64,000 nucleotides of DNA from Pacificispira spongiicola (GCF_012926505.1 NZ_JABBNT010000001.1:682001-746000); one strand, 5' to 3'. Shown: positions 33,847-41,742, numbered from the stretch's first letter. Numbers and translations are program-made. Notes: a model not told the origin generated them from the letters alone.

Positions 33847-34851
33847 ATGGACGATTTTGTCGGCCGCCGGACTATGATTCCGGCCAAGAAGATGCGGGAA
33901 TTCACCAAACGCTCCGACTTTCATGGCTGGGTGCAGACGCTCAGCCATTTCGGGGCGATCATCGCGACGGGTGCAGGCCTGTACCTGACCTGGGGAACGT
34001 GGTGGATGATCCCGTTCTTCATCGCGGAAGGGGCGCTGCTGAACTATCTGTTCGCCGCCCAGCATGAATACAATCACTACACCGCGTTCAAGACGCGCTG
34101 GCTGAACGACTTCTTCAATCGGATCACCGGCTTCCTTCAGCTGTATCCCCGCGATTACGAACGCTGGTATCATTTCGAACACCATCGCTACACGTCGGAT
34201 TGGGAAAAAGACCCGGAACTTATCAGCCGGGGCGGGCCGTACACGCTGGGCGAATACCTGCCCTATCTGATCGGCATCACCTATTGGACGGGCCGCATCA
34301 AGCGTCTGTTCATCGTCGCCAGCGGCGAGACGGCGGACTATTTCACGCCGGAACAGAAGAAGCAGGTCGTCCTGGAATCCCGCGTGCATCTGGTGCTCTA
34401 TGCCCTGGTCGCGGCGGTGTCGGTCTATTTCGAAAGCTGGCTTGCGGTGCAGCTGTGGATCGCCCCGATGTTCGCCACCAAGATTTTCCAGAACATCCAG
34501 AACGTCACAGAACATACCGGCCTGACCCATGTTCAGGACACCGTGCACAATACGCGCACGATTAAGACCTGGTGGATCTTCCGCTGGATGGCGTGGAACA
34601 TGCAGTATCACACCGCCCACCACACTTTCCCCGCCGTGCCGTTCTATAACCTGCCGAAACTGCATGCCGAAATGTGCAAACAGGCCGGGTATGAGCCGCC
34701 GACCACCGGCTATCTGGCTTTCCAGTGGCGCTTCATCAAGCAGCTGATGAAAGGCCCGGAACCCTTCGACGGCATCGCGGAAATCGACGGCTCCACCGCC
34801 AAGACCGACGATGTGGCGCGCGGCAAGGAAGCCGCGGAGGCGGTTGCCTGA
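33847..34851 (+). CDS. Membrane fatty-acid desaturase family protein
   Basis: Membrane diiron desaturase/hydroxylase superfamily, 334 residues. The three histidine boxes are visible: HEYNH at about 73-77, HFEHH at 109-113 and HTAHH at 255-259. Hydrophobic pairs flank them (about 35-65, 130-150 and 185-215). ATG 33847 follows GAGGAGATCGGGAG. The family includes acyl-lipid desaturases, alkane hydroxylases and other oxidations, so the substrate is uncertain. The stop overlaps the next start (TGATG), so it is coupled to a TIM-barrel gene. The LysR regulator is divergent. Confidence 0.9.
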   Translation: MDDFVGRRTMIPAKKMREFTKRSDFHGWVQTLSHFGAIIATGAGLYLTWGTWWMIPFFIAEGALLNYLFAAQHEYNHYTAFKTRWLNDFFNRITGFLQLYPRDYERWYHFEHHRYTSDWEKDPELISRGGPYTLGEYLPYLIGITYWTGRIKRLFIVASGETADYFTPEQKKQVVLESRVHLVLYALVAAVSVYFESWLAVQLWIAPMFATKIFQNIQNVTEHTGLTHVQDTVHNTRTIKTWWIFRWMAWNMQYHTAHHTFPAVPFYNLPKLHAEMCKQAGYEPPTTGYLAFQWRFIKQLMKGPEPFDGIAEIDGSTAKTDDVARGKEAAEAVA

Positions 34852-35684
34852 TGCAACAACTCAAAATCTATCAATCCCGCTGGGCGATGGAACTCCGCCG
34901 CCCGGACGGGGTGGAGCGCACGGATGAAGAAGCCTTCGCCCTGGTGGCGGAGGCCGGCTTCCACGGCATGGCTCTCGATCTCGGCGCGTCGGATATGGCG
35001 GAAGCCAAGAAGACGCTGCCGCTGTTCCGGAAGCACAATCTGGAATGCATGATCAACGCCTTCCCCGACACGATCGACGGGTTGCAGCCGGTTCTGGACA
35101 TGGCGAAGGAATTCGACGCGTCCTATGTGAACATCATCGGTCAGGTTATGCCCTTCACCGTCGACGAGGGCGTGGAAGTCGTGAAACGATGGATGGAGAT
35201 GGCGGAGGCTTCCGGCGTCGACGTGCTGTTCGAAACGCACCGCAACTGCATCACCAACGATTTGTTCTATACGCTGCAGTTGATGGATCGCCTGCCGGAG
35301 ATGCCGATCTGCGCGGACCTGTCCCACTATATCGTCGACCGGGAATTCTGGTTCCCGCTCAGCGCCGGGGATCAGGCCCTGATCCGTCGCATCCTGAAAC
35401 GCGCCGACATGTTCCAGGGCCGGATTTCAAACCGCGAACAGGTGCAGATTCAGATCGACTTCCCCCGCCATCAAAAATGGGTCGAACAGTACAAGGCCTG
35501 GTGGGAAGAAGGCATCGGTTATTGGAAGGGCCGCCACGGTCCGGACGACACGATGATCTTCCTGACCGAACTGGGCCCACCGGAATACGCGATCACCGGC
35601 GCGGACGGGTTCGAACTGTCCGACCGCTGGGAAGAAGCCCTGAAGATCAAAGGCTGGGTCGAGGATATCTGGGCGCGGACCTGA
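34851..35684 (+). CDS. Sugar phosphate isomerase/epimerase-like TIM-barrel protein (AP endonuclease 2 family)
   Basis: Predicted cytoplasmic TIM barrel of 277 residues, xylose-isomerase-like. ATG 34851 overlaps the desaturase TGA. The divalent-metal ligands of the family appear in order: FETHRN (Glu, His) near residue 125, ICADLSHYIVD (Asp, His) near 153, and a late glutamate in FLTELGPPEYAI near 240. The start segment YQSRWAMELRR is not typical of sugar isomerases. A link to lipid oxidation is suggested only by coupling to the desaturase; some members act in inositol, ectoine-like or aromatic catabolism. It ends in a strong terminator. Confidence 0.82.
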   Translation: MQQLKIYQSRWAMELRRPDGVERTDEEAFALVAEAGFHGMALDLGASDMAEAKKTLPLFRKHNLECMINAFPDTIDGLQPVLDMAKEFDASYVNIIGQVMPFTVDEGVEVVKRWMEMAEASGVDVLFETHRNCITNDLFYTLQLMDRLPEMPICADLSHYIVDREFWFPLSAGDQALIRRILKRADMFQGRISNREQVQIQIDFPRHQKWVEQYKAWWEEGIGYWKGRHGPDDTMIFLTELGPPEYAITGADGFELSDRWEEALKIKGWVEDIWART

Positions 35685-35707
35685 TCAGGCACAGGTCTCG
35701 AAAATGG

Positions 35708-35736
35708 AAAAGGCTCCCCTTCGGCGGGAGCCTTTT
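35708..35736. terminator. Bidirectional Rho-independent terminator
   Basis: AAAGGCTCCC and GGGAGCCTTT form a stem around a CTTCGGC loop, with A-runs on the left and a T-run on the right. It serves both the TIM-barrel gene (plus) and the thioesterase gene (minus), and it touches the thioesterase stop codon. Confidence 0.9.
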
Positions 35737-36171
35737 TTATTCAACCAGCAACGGCCCAACGGCATCCCGAACCCGATCCGGAACGCGAACGGACTGACGC
35801 GTCGCACGATCGACATAGACGTGGACGAAATGGCCGATGGCGGCGGCGTCCGTCTCATTGTCCCGGAACAGGCCGATTTCATAGGTGACCGACGAATTGC
35901 CGATCTTCGCCACGCGCAGGCCTGCATGCACGACCTGCGGAAAGGTAATTTCCTTCATGAAGCGGCATTTGGTTTCAACGACCAGCCCGACCACCGGCGT
36001 CGTGGCGGGGTCCAGGCCCGCCTCCCGGATCAGGTGTTCGTTCACCACGGTGTCGAAGAAGGAATAATATTCGACATTGTTCACATGACCGTAGGGGTCC
36101 TGATCCATCCAACGCGTCGGGATGGCCAGCAGGCGTTTGAAATCGCCACGGGAGGGCACGGCGTCGCTCAT
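35737..36171 (-). CDS. Acyl-CoA thioesterase, 4HBT hot-dog family
   Basis: Cytoplasmic hot-dog-fold thioesterase of 144 residues, hydrolysing acyl-CoA or a related thioester. The catalytic aspartate lies in the 4HBT signature RWMDQDPYGHVNNVEYYSFF (about 21-40). The typical central helix and beta-strands follow (VVETKCRFMKEITFP). The start overlaps the upstream hydrolase stop by 4 bp (ATGA), so translation is coupled. YbgC/FadM-like members act on medium or long acyl-CoA; the chain preference here is unknown. Confidence 0.9.
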   Translation of the reverse strand: MSDAVPSRGDFKRLLAIPTRWMDQDPYGHVNNVEYYSFFDTVVNEHLIREAGLDPATTPVVGLVVETKCRFMKEITFPQVVHAGLRVAKIGNSSVTYEIGLFRDNETDAAAIGHFVHVYVDRATRQSVRVPDRVRDAVGPLLVE

Positions 36172-36974
36172 CCCGCTGCAACCCGTTTGATCAGGGACAT
36201 CAGCGCCTCCCGGCTTTCATGCGGGGATTCGATCATCATCATGTGACCGGCGCTGTCCAAGACACGGACCTCCGCATCCGCGACCGCATCGATCAGGCCT
36301 TGGGCGGCGCGAACCGGGGTCATCTTGTCCCCGCGTCCCAACAGGAACAGCGTCGGACAGGCGACCTTCGCCGCCGCCGCCGGGGCGTCCAGATAGGCAT
36401 TGCAGGCCGCCAGATCCTTATGCAGCACGCCGGGCGGCGTCCGATCCGTCAGAACGATGGCCTGCCGCAGCATCCAGATGCCGTGGGCCGGGTTGCCGCC
36501 GCGATGCGCCTTCGTCCCGTGGCCCCAGGACGCTATGAATTCCGCCGCCGTCAGATCGTTTCGTTCCGCCGCGCCCAACAGATCGGGATGCACCGGCATC
36601 TTAGTGGCGACCCCGCACAGGCCCAGCCCCGCACATTTGTTGCCCAGGCGGCTCGCCGCTTCCAGACTGGCCAGCGCGCCCATGGAATGACCGATCAACA
36701 CCGGGCGCTCCAGCTTAAGCGTGTCGATCAACGTGATCAGGAAATCCGCCAGCGCGCCGATGCTGGTCAGCGCATCGCCCGTGCTTCGGCCATGTCCCGG
36801 CAGATCCAGTGCCAGGACCGACGCGCCGTGATGCGCCAGATAGCGGTTCTGCCCGCCCCAGACGGTATGGTCGCCACCCGCCCCATGCACGAGGATGGCG
36901 CAGGGTTTCGACGAGTCCAGATCGGTCCCCCCGGTATTCGCGAAAATCCGGCCTTGCGGCAGGTCGATGAACAT
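36168..36974 (-). CDS. Alpha/beta hydrolase
   Basis: Cytoplasmic serine hydrolase, 268 residues. Visible are the oxyanion motif AILVHGAGGDHTVWG (about 27-41), DLPGHGRSTGD, the nucleophile GHSMGAL near residue 98, the acid residue in FLLGRGDKMTP near 211, and the histidine in DSAGHMMMIESP near 241. The pattern is shared by many esterases and C-C hydrolases. It overlaps the thioesterase by 4 bp and lies 22 bp downstream of metY on the same strand, so the three may be one transcript. Confidence 0.88.
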   Translation of the reverse strand: MFIDLPQGRIFANTGGTDLDSSKPCAILVHGAGGDHTVWGGQNRYLAHHGASVLALDLPGHGRSTGDALTSIGALADFLITLIDTLKLERPVLIGHSMGALASLEAASRLGNKCAGLGLCGVATKMPVHPDLLGAAERNDLTAAEFIASWGHGTKAHRGGNPAHGIWMLRQAIVLTDRTPPGVLHKDLAACNAYLDAPAAAAKVACPTLFLLGRGDKMTPVRAAQGLIDAVADAEVRVLDSAGHMMMIESPHESREALMSLIKRVAAG

Positions 36975-36996
36975 GAACGCGGTCTCCCCTAACCTG

Positions 36997-38304
36997 TTAT
37001 TCGGCTGCCGCCGCCTTGTAGGCCCGCCGCAGGGCCTGATTCAGATCGGCGATCAGGTCGTCCGGGTCTTCCAGACCGACCGACACGCGGATCAGATCGT
37101 CGCCGATCCCCGCCGCCGCCAATTGTTCCTTCGTCATCTGCTGATGCGTGGTGGACGCCGGGTGCAGGACCAGCGATTTTGCATCGCCGACATTGGCGAG
37201 GTGGCTGAACAGCTGCACCGATTCGATAAAGGTCGCCCCCGCCGCGCGGCCACCCTTCACCCCGAAGGCCAGCATCGACCCCGCGCCTTTCGGCAGGTAT
37301 TTCTTCGTCAGGGCATGATCCGGATGGCTGTCCAGGCCCGGATAGTTGACCCAGGCAACCGCATCATGTCCGGCCAGGAAGGCCGCGACCTTTTTCGCGT
37401 TTTCCACATGCCGCGCCATGCGCAGGGGCAGGGTTTCGACCCCCTGCAACAGATAGAACGCATTGGCCGGGCTCATAACCGCGCCGAAATCGCGCAGGCC
37501 TTCCGCCCGCGCCCGCGTGATGAACCCCGCCGGGCCGTATTCCTCCGCGAAGACGATACCGTGATATCCGGCATAGGGTTCCGTCATGGTCGGGAACTTT
37601 TCCGGTTCCGCGAACCAGTCGAACCGACCGGCGTCGACCAGGACACCGCCCATCGCCGTGCCGTGCCCGCCGATCCATTTCGTTGCCGAATGCATGATTA
37701 GGTCCGCGCCGAAATCGAACGGCTTGCACAGATAGGGCGTATTGAAGGTCGCATCGATCATCAGCGGCAGACCGTTGCGATGCGCGACGTCGGCGACCTT
37801 TTCGATATCCAGGACTTCCAGATTCGGGTTGCCCAGGATTTCCGCGAAGACCAGACGCGTTTCCGGACGGATGGCGGCCTCGAATTCCTCCGGCTTGCGG
37901 GGATCGACCAGCGTCGCCGTAATGCCGAAGCGCGGCAGGGTATGCAGGAACATATTGATCGACCCGCCATACAGCGACTTGGACGCCACGATATGGCCGC
38001 CCTGCCCCATCAAGGTCGATATGGCGAGAAACAGGGAGGCGTGGCCGCTGGCCGTCGCCACCGCGCCGACTCCACCTTCCAGCGCCGCGATTCGTTCTTC
38101 GAAAACGGCGACGGTCGGATTGGAGATTCGCGAATAGATATGGCCGGGCCGTTCTAGGTTGAACAGGGCCGCCGCGTGGTCCGTATCGTCGAAGACATAG
38201 GAGGTCGTCTGATAGATCGGCACGGCCCGCGCGCCCGTCGCCGGGTCCGGTTGCTGGCCCGCATGCAGGCTGAGCGTATCGAATTTCAGAAATTCCGGTT
38301 TCAT
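36997..38304 (-). CDS. metY: O-acetylhomoserine aminocarboxypropyltransferase / cysteine synthase-type PLP enzyme
   Basis: Converts O-acetylhomoserine and sulfide (or methanethiol) to homocysteine (or methionine); 435 residues. ATG 38304 is set by GAGGAGA 8 nt upstream, so the upstream Arg-rich in-frame extension is not translated. Family features: LHAGQQPDPATGARAVPIYQTTSYVFDD (about 12-39), the substrate region around SRISNPT, and the PLP lysine in MHSATKWIGGHGT near residue 207. The long central part with GGVLVDAGRF and the 430-residue length separate it from MetB/MetZ. A plausible promoter pair (TTGTTT, 18 nt, TATTTT) lies in the leader. Confidence 0.94.
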   Translation of the reverse strand: MKPEFLKFDTLSLHAGQQPDPATGARAVPIYQTTSYVFDDTDHAAALFNLERPGHIYSRISNPTVAVFEERIAALEGGVGAVATASGHASLFLAISTLMGQGGHIVASKSLYGGSINMFLHTLPRFGITATLVDPRKPEEFEAAIRPETRLVFAEILGNPNLEVLDIEKVADVAHRNGLPLMIDATFNTPYLCKPFDFGADLIMHSATKWIGGHGTAMGGVLVDAGRFDWFAEPEKFPTMTEPYAGYHGIVFAEEYGPAGFITRARAEGLRDFGAVMSPANAFYLLQGVETLPLRMARHVENAKKVAAFLAGHDAVAWVNYPGLDSHPDHALTKKYLPKGAGSMLAFGVKGGRAAGATFIESVQLFSHLANVGDAKSLVLHPASTTHQQMTKEQLAAAGIGDDLIRVSVGLEDPDDLIADLNQALRRAYKAAAAE

Positions 38305-38441
38305 CGGTCGCGTCTCCTCAAATCGCGCTTCCAGCGCGTTCCGCCGGCGACGGTAGCGCCTTTTACCGGAAAGGAAAATACGACCGATCAAGATAGGAAA
38401 ACAAAGGGGGGCGCGGTTTGCAGCCTAGCGTTAAACCCGCA

Positions 38442-38467
38442 AAAAGGCCGCCTTACGGCGGCCTTTT
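38442..38467. terminator. Bidirectional Rho-independent terminator upstream of metY
   Basis: AAAAGGCCGCC (38442-38452), TTAC, GGCGGCCTTTT (38457-38467): a perfect stem with A/T runs on both sides. No coding gene ends here, since metY starts about 140 bp downstream on the minus strand. It therefore most likely ends a short noncoding transcript coming from 38575 downward. Confidence 0.85.
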
Positions 38468-38491
38468 CGCTAATCTCGGCACCGGCGCCGG

Positions 38492-38571
38492 GTTGACCCG
38501 ATCTACCTGCACCCCCCTGTTCAACTTGCCTCACGCCGCAGACGGTAATCGTGCTGTTCCGTCGGGTCAAC
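38492..38571 (-). other. Second structured noncoding element between bdhA and metY
   Basis: GTTGACCCGA (38492-38501) and TCGGGTCAAC (38562-38571) are perfect 10-nt inverted repeats that close an 80-nt structured region. Inside it, on the minus strand, lies AGTTGAACAGGGGG (complement of 38513-38526), perfectly complementary to the linker of the upstream candidate small RNA. The region ends at the bidirectional terminator at 38442-38467. No open frame of useful length is present. Whether it is a separate RNA or a read-through tail is unknown. Confidence 0.5.
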
Positions 38572-38611
38572 AGTCTTATGCGTCCCATTGCCTCATCAGG
38601 ACACAAAAAAT

Positions 38612-38722
38612 TCAAAAAAAATCGGCCGCAAGATTGCGGCCGAGTTGAACAGGGGGTCAAAGAGTGTCTATGCGGCCCCGGAAAAAGGAGGGGGACATCG
38701 GGGCCGAGGGGTAGACGCTCTT
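38612..38722 (-). ncRNA. Candidate trans-acting small RNA with anti-Shine-Dalgarno loop
   Basis: On the minus strand a long hairpin spans 38722-38660. An 11-bp outer stem (AAGAGYGTCTA type, one G-U) and an 8-bp inner stem (CGGCCCCG with CGGGGCCG) enclose an 18-nt loop containing CCCCCTCCTTTTT, complementary to Shine-Dalgarno sequences. A linker (ACCCCCTGTTCAACT) follows, then a GC-rich terminator stem (38643-38622) and eight T residues (38621-38614). The size is about 110 nt. This is the standard layout of an Hfq-type small RNA. A CtrA-like box lies just upstream of the expected start. Alternatively the hairpin is only a stabilising 3' end of the bdhA transcript. Confidence 0.6.
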
Positions 38723-38739
38723 AACTTACCTAGGGTTTC

Positions 38740-38754
38740 CTAACAAAGAGTTAA
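38740..38754. promoter_or_regulatory. CtrA-like binding site upstream of the candidate small RNA
   Basis: CTAA, 7 nt, TTAA (plus strand; TTAA-N7-TTAG on the minus strand) differs at one base from the CtrA consensus TTAA-N7-TTAA. On the minus strand TTAACT and TAGGTA are 16 nt apart and would place a start near 38722. The site would then overlap the -35 region, as in CtrA-activated promoters. Confidence 0.45.
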
Positions 38755-38788
38755 CCCCTATACGAAAATTTTCTCGAATCGGCGCCGT

Positions 38789-39571
38789 TTAGCGGGCAGT
38801 CCAACCGCCGTCGACCGGCAGGGAAATCCCCGTAATCTGATCCGCCGCCGGGGAACACAGGAAGACGAGCGCGCCGCCCAATTGTTCCGGTGTCACGAAA
38901 TTCAGCGACGGTTGCTTTTCCGACAGGATGCTGACGGCGGCTTCCTCGATCCCGACGCCCATATCCTTGGCACGCGCCTCGATCTGACGTTCCACCAATT
39001 CCGTGCGGACCCAGCCCGGATTGATCGCGTTGCAGGTGATCGGTTCTTCCGCCGTTTCCAGGGCGGTGACCTTGGTCAGGCCGACAATGCCATGCTTCGC
39101 GGCGACATAGGCCGCCTTCTCCACACTGGCGACCAAGCCATGCACCGACGCCGTATTTACAATGCGGCCCCACCCGGCCTTGCGCATATGCGGCAGAGCC
39201 GCCTTCGTCGAATAGAACGCGGCGGACAGATTGATCGCGACGATCGCTTCCCATTTATCGCCGGGGAAGCTGTCGATCGGACTGACATGCTGAATTCCGG
39301 CATTGTTCACCAGGATATCCAGGGACCCGAAGGTTTCCGCCGTCTTTTCGACCGCATCGGCGATTTCGTCCGGTTTCAGCATATTCGCCGGATGATAGGC
39401 GATCTGCCGCCCCGTTTCCGCCGCCAGACCGGCGCGGGTCTTCTCGATTTCCGCCGCGTCGCCAAGACCGTTCAGCATGACATTCGCACCCGCCTGCGCC
39501 AGCGCCCGCGCCATGGCCAGACCGATCCCGCTTGTCGATCCGGTGACCAGGGCTGCTTTCCCATCCAGCAT
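38789..39571 (-). CDS. bdhA: 3-hydroxybutyrate dehydrogenase
   Basis: NAD-dependent SDR enzyme that interconverts (R)-3-hydroxybutyrate and acetoacetate in polyhydroxybutyrate turnover, 260 residues, the usual length. ATG 39571 fits AAGGA about 10 nt upstream better than the TTG 6 bp further out. Motifs: NAD site TGSTSGIG near residue 10, NNAGIQHV near 90 (the IQHV variant is characteristic of BdhA), catalytic Ser in NTASVHG near 140, YVAAKHG near 153, and INPGWVRTELVERQI. The CurA-like reductase lies 31 bp upstream on the same strand, so they are probably one operon. The stop is followed by the noncoding locus. Confidence 0.95.
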   Translation of the reverse strand: MLDGKAALVTGSTSGIGLAMARALAQAGANVMLNGLGDAAEIEKTRAGLAAETGRQIAYHPANMLKPDEIADAVEKTAETFGSLDILVNNAGIQHVSPIDSFPGDKWEAIVAINLSAAFYSTKAALPHMRKAGWGRIVNTASVHGLVASVEKAAYVAAKHGIVGLTKVTALETAEEPITCNAINPGWVRTELVERQIEARAKDMGVGIEEAAVSILSEKQPSLNFVTPEQLGGALVFLCSPAADQITGISLPVDGGWTAR

Positions 39572-39602
39572 ATCCAATTCCTTTCAGATCAGGAGTTATC
39601 GT

Positions 39603-40610
39603 TCAAATACGGACTACCTGCTTCCCGAAATTCTTGGAAGTCAGGATGTTGATGAAGGCCTGCGGCATCGATTCGATACCATCCAGGATGTCCGTCTTGA
39701 ACTGCAACATCCCGGCGGAGGCCCATAAGGCGAGTTGCCGCCGGGCCGCATCGTATTTGTCCAGATGGTCGAAAATCAGGAAACCTTCCATCCGCGCCCG
39801 GGCGACCAGTATTTTGCGCAGGAACCGTTCGCCCATGTCGGGCTTTTCGAATTGCCCGGCCAGGCTGATCGTGCCGCAGATGATGATCCGCGCCCCGACC
39901 GCCAGATTGTTCATGACCGCATCGTGGATCGGCCCGGCGGTATTGTCGAAAAAAACGTCGACGCCGGTCGGGCAGGCATGGGCGATCGCCGCCTTCAAAT
40001 CCGGCTCCTCGCGATAGTTGATACCGACGTCGAAACCGATTTCCCGGCACCAATCCAACTTTTCCTGGGAACTGGCGACGGCAACCGCGTTGCCGCCCAT
40101 TATTTTCGCGATTTGACCCACGACCTGACCGACCGCGCCGGAGGCGGCGGATACGACGACCGTGTCGCCTTGCTTGATCTGGCCGATCAATTCCAGGGCG
40201 ATCAGCGCCGTCAGTCCCGGCATACCCAGATAGCTGAGCCAGGCATGTTCCGGCCCCAATTCGGGATCGACGCGGGTCAGGGCATCACCGTCGACTGCGG
40301 CATAATCCTGCCAACCGAAGCCGATGGTTTCGAACAAATCGCCCGGCTTCCAATCGGGATGACGGCTGTCGATCACTTCCGCGACCGCCGCGCCGTGCAT
40401 GACCTCCCCAATCGACACACCGCCGGCATAATTCGCCTGTTTCGAAATCCGCCCGCGCATATAGGGGTCGACCGAAAGCCATCGCGACTTACCCAGCACT
40501 TGGCCCTCCTCCAGGATCGGTAACGCCCGTTCCTCCATCCGGAAATTGGACAGGTCGGGCATTCCGTCGGGATGCTCGGCCAGAACCCAGCATCTGTTTC
40601 GCTCCGTCAT
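39603..40610 (-). CDS. NADP-dependent zinc-independent reductase, MDR superfamily (CurA/leukotriene B4 dehydrogenase-like)
   Basis: Medium-chain reductase of 335 residues that typically reduces alpha,beta-unsaturated ketones with NADPH. ATG 40610 has GAGG 7 nt upstream; the extension from a TTG is not needed. Diagnostic parts are LSVDPYMRGRIS (about 48-59), the cofactor motif AASGAVGQVVGQIAKIMG near 150, the NADPH-specific region SSQEKLDWC near 178, and FFDNTAGPIHDAVM near 225. Catalytic zinc ligands are absent, as expected for this group. Upstream of bdhA on the same strand. Confidence 0.9.
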   Translation of the reverse strand: MTERNRCWVLAEHPDGMPDLSNFRMEERALPILEEGQVLGKSRWLSVDPYMRGRISKQANYAGGVSIGEVMHGAAVAEVIDSRHPDWKPGDLFETIGFGWQDYAAVDGDALTRVDPELGPEHAWLSYLGMPGLTALIALELIGQIKQGDTVVVSAASGAVGQVVGQIAKIMGGNAVAVASSQEKLDWCREIGFDVGINYREEPDLKAAIAHACPTGVDVFFDNTAGPIHDAVMNNLAVGARIIICGTISLAGQFEKPDMGERFLRKILVARARMEGFLIFDHLDKYDAARRQLALWASAGMLQFKTDILDGIESMPQAFINILTSKNFGKQVVRI

Positions 40611-40681
40611 TTCAAACCTCAACTGCTATTCGCCGGTCACGCGGAAGCCGCATGCTGCCCCAGGACGGCGGATGCGTCGAA

Positions 40682-40710
40682 TTGAAATTGCACGGGTTGA
40701 TTTTTATGGT
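40682..40710 (+). promoter_or_regulatory. Sigma-70 promoter of the PAP2 phosphatase gene
   Basis: TTGAAA at 40682-40687 and TATGGT at 40705-40710 are separated by exactly 17 nt. The start codon follows 60 bp downstream with a GGGGGA ribosome site. This is one of the cleaner promoters visible by eye in the window. Confidence 0.6.
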
Positions 40711-40770
40711 AGCGTCCCGATCCGGAACGACGCCATGGGGCGTTGTGATTGCGCAGTCGTTGGGGGACGA

Positions 40771-41724
40771 ATGTCGATCACGGGGGTTATTTCAAAGGCC
40801 GGTGTCGCAGCATGCCTCTGCCTTCCGCTACTATGCGGCATGGCCGTCGCTGAGGAATCCGGCGTCGGTCGGCAATGGCTGACGCAACCGACCACCTTCG
40901 ATGCCTCCACTCCACAGACAGCCAATCCGCAATTGGCTGCCGCGACCTATACTGCCGCCGCAGGGGACTGTAGCACCAGTCCGGCCCTGTGCGAGGAAGA
41001 CCCGTCCCCATTCGATAAGGATTACCTGAAAGGGTTCTACAAGGTCCCAATGGCCATGGCGGCGCGCCCGTTCGATTTTTCGAAACGCGCCCTGGTAATC
41101 GACGCGGTTGCCCTGGGCGGTTTCGGGTTTTTCTACACCTTGGACGAAAGCGTCCGAGACGACGCGACCAGCGCGGATTCCCAGGATACGAAGGATTTCT
41201 TCGACACGTTCGAACCGCTCGGCGACCTTTATACGATGTTGGCGGCGACCGGCGGCACTTACATCGCCGGGGAACTGACCGACAGCCGGTCGTTGCAACG
41301 GATCGGCCTGAACGGGATGCAAGGCTTGGCGATCGCCGCAATCCCGGTTGGCGGCACGAAGTACCTTTTCGGGCGGAAGCGGCCGAACAAGAACGACGGC
41401 AACGGTTCGTGGTTCGACGGCGGAAATTCATTCCTGTCCGGGCACACGACCTATGCCTTCACCGTGGCCAGCGTCGTGTCGCACGAATATCGCGACAGCG
41501 TCTGGGTGCCGTGGTTGGCCTACGGCACGGCATCCATGGTCGGCGCGCAACGTATCTATGCGGACAAGCACTGGACCTCGGACGTCTTCATCAGCGCGCT
41601 CGTCGGATGGGGGGTCGGGCAGGCGGTTTCCGACTTCGACTATTTCACGGCGGATCTGCCGATCGACATGCAAAGCATGACCGAACCCGACACGCACGGT
41701 GTCGTCCTGTCCTACAAATGGTAA
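40771..41724 (+). CDS. PAP2 family phosphatase, periplasmic/outer-membrane-type
   Basis: Acid phosphatase/lipid phosphatase superfamily, 317 residues. ATG 40771 with GGGGGA upstream begins a signal peptide ending near residue 28 (LLCGMAVAEE). The three active-site motifs are clear: K197-(6)-R204-P205, SGH with H225 in FLSGHTT, and R261-(5)-H267-(3)-D271 in RIYADKHWTSD. Family motif 2 is PSGH; here it is LSGH, still with Ser-Gly-His. A hydrophobic stretch at 107-120 could anchor it, and the C-terminus ends LSYKW, an outer-membrane-like aromatic end. It may dephosphorylate undecaprenyl pyrophosphate, lipid A or phosphatidate; the substrate is unknown. Confidence 0.9.
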   Translation: MSITGVISKAGVAACLCLPLLCGMAVAEESGVGRQWLTQPTTFDASTPQTANPQLAAATYTAAAGDCSTSPALCEEDPSPFDKDYLKGFYKVPMAMAARPFDFSKRALVIDAVALGGFGFFYTLDESVRDDATSADSQDTKDFFDTFEPLGDLYTMLAATGGTYIAGELTDSRSLQRIGLNGMQGLAIAAIPVGGTKYLFGRKRPNKNDGNGSWFDGGNSFLSGHTTYAFTVASVVSHEYRDSVWVPWLAYGTASMVGAQRIYADKHWTSDVFISALVGWGVGQAVSDFDYFTADLPIDMQSMTEPDTHGVVLSYKW

Positions 41725-41742
41725 GACAAAGGCCGCCGTCGT

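Noticed and set aside
38418-38648. Small plus-strand frame inside the bdhA-metY gap
   Set aside because: It crosses two strong terminator hairpins and the candidate small RNA, has no ribosome site and no protein-like composition.
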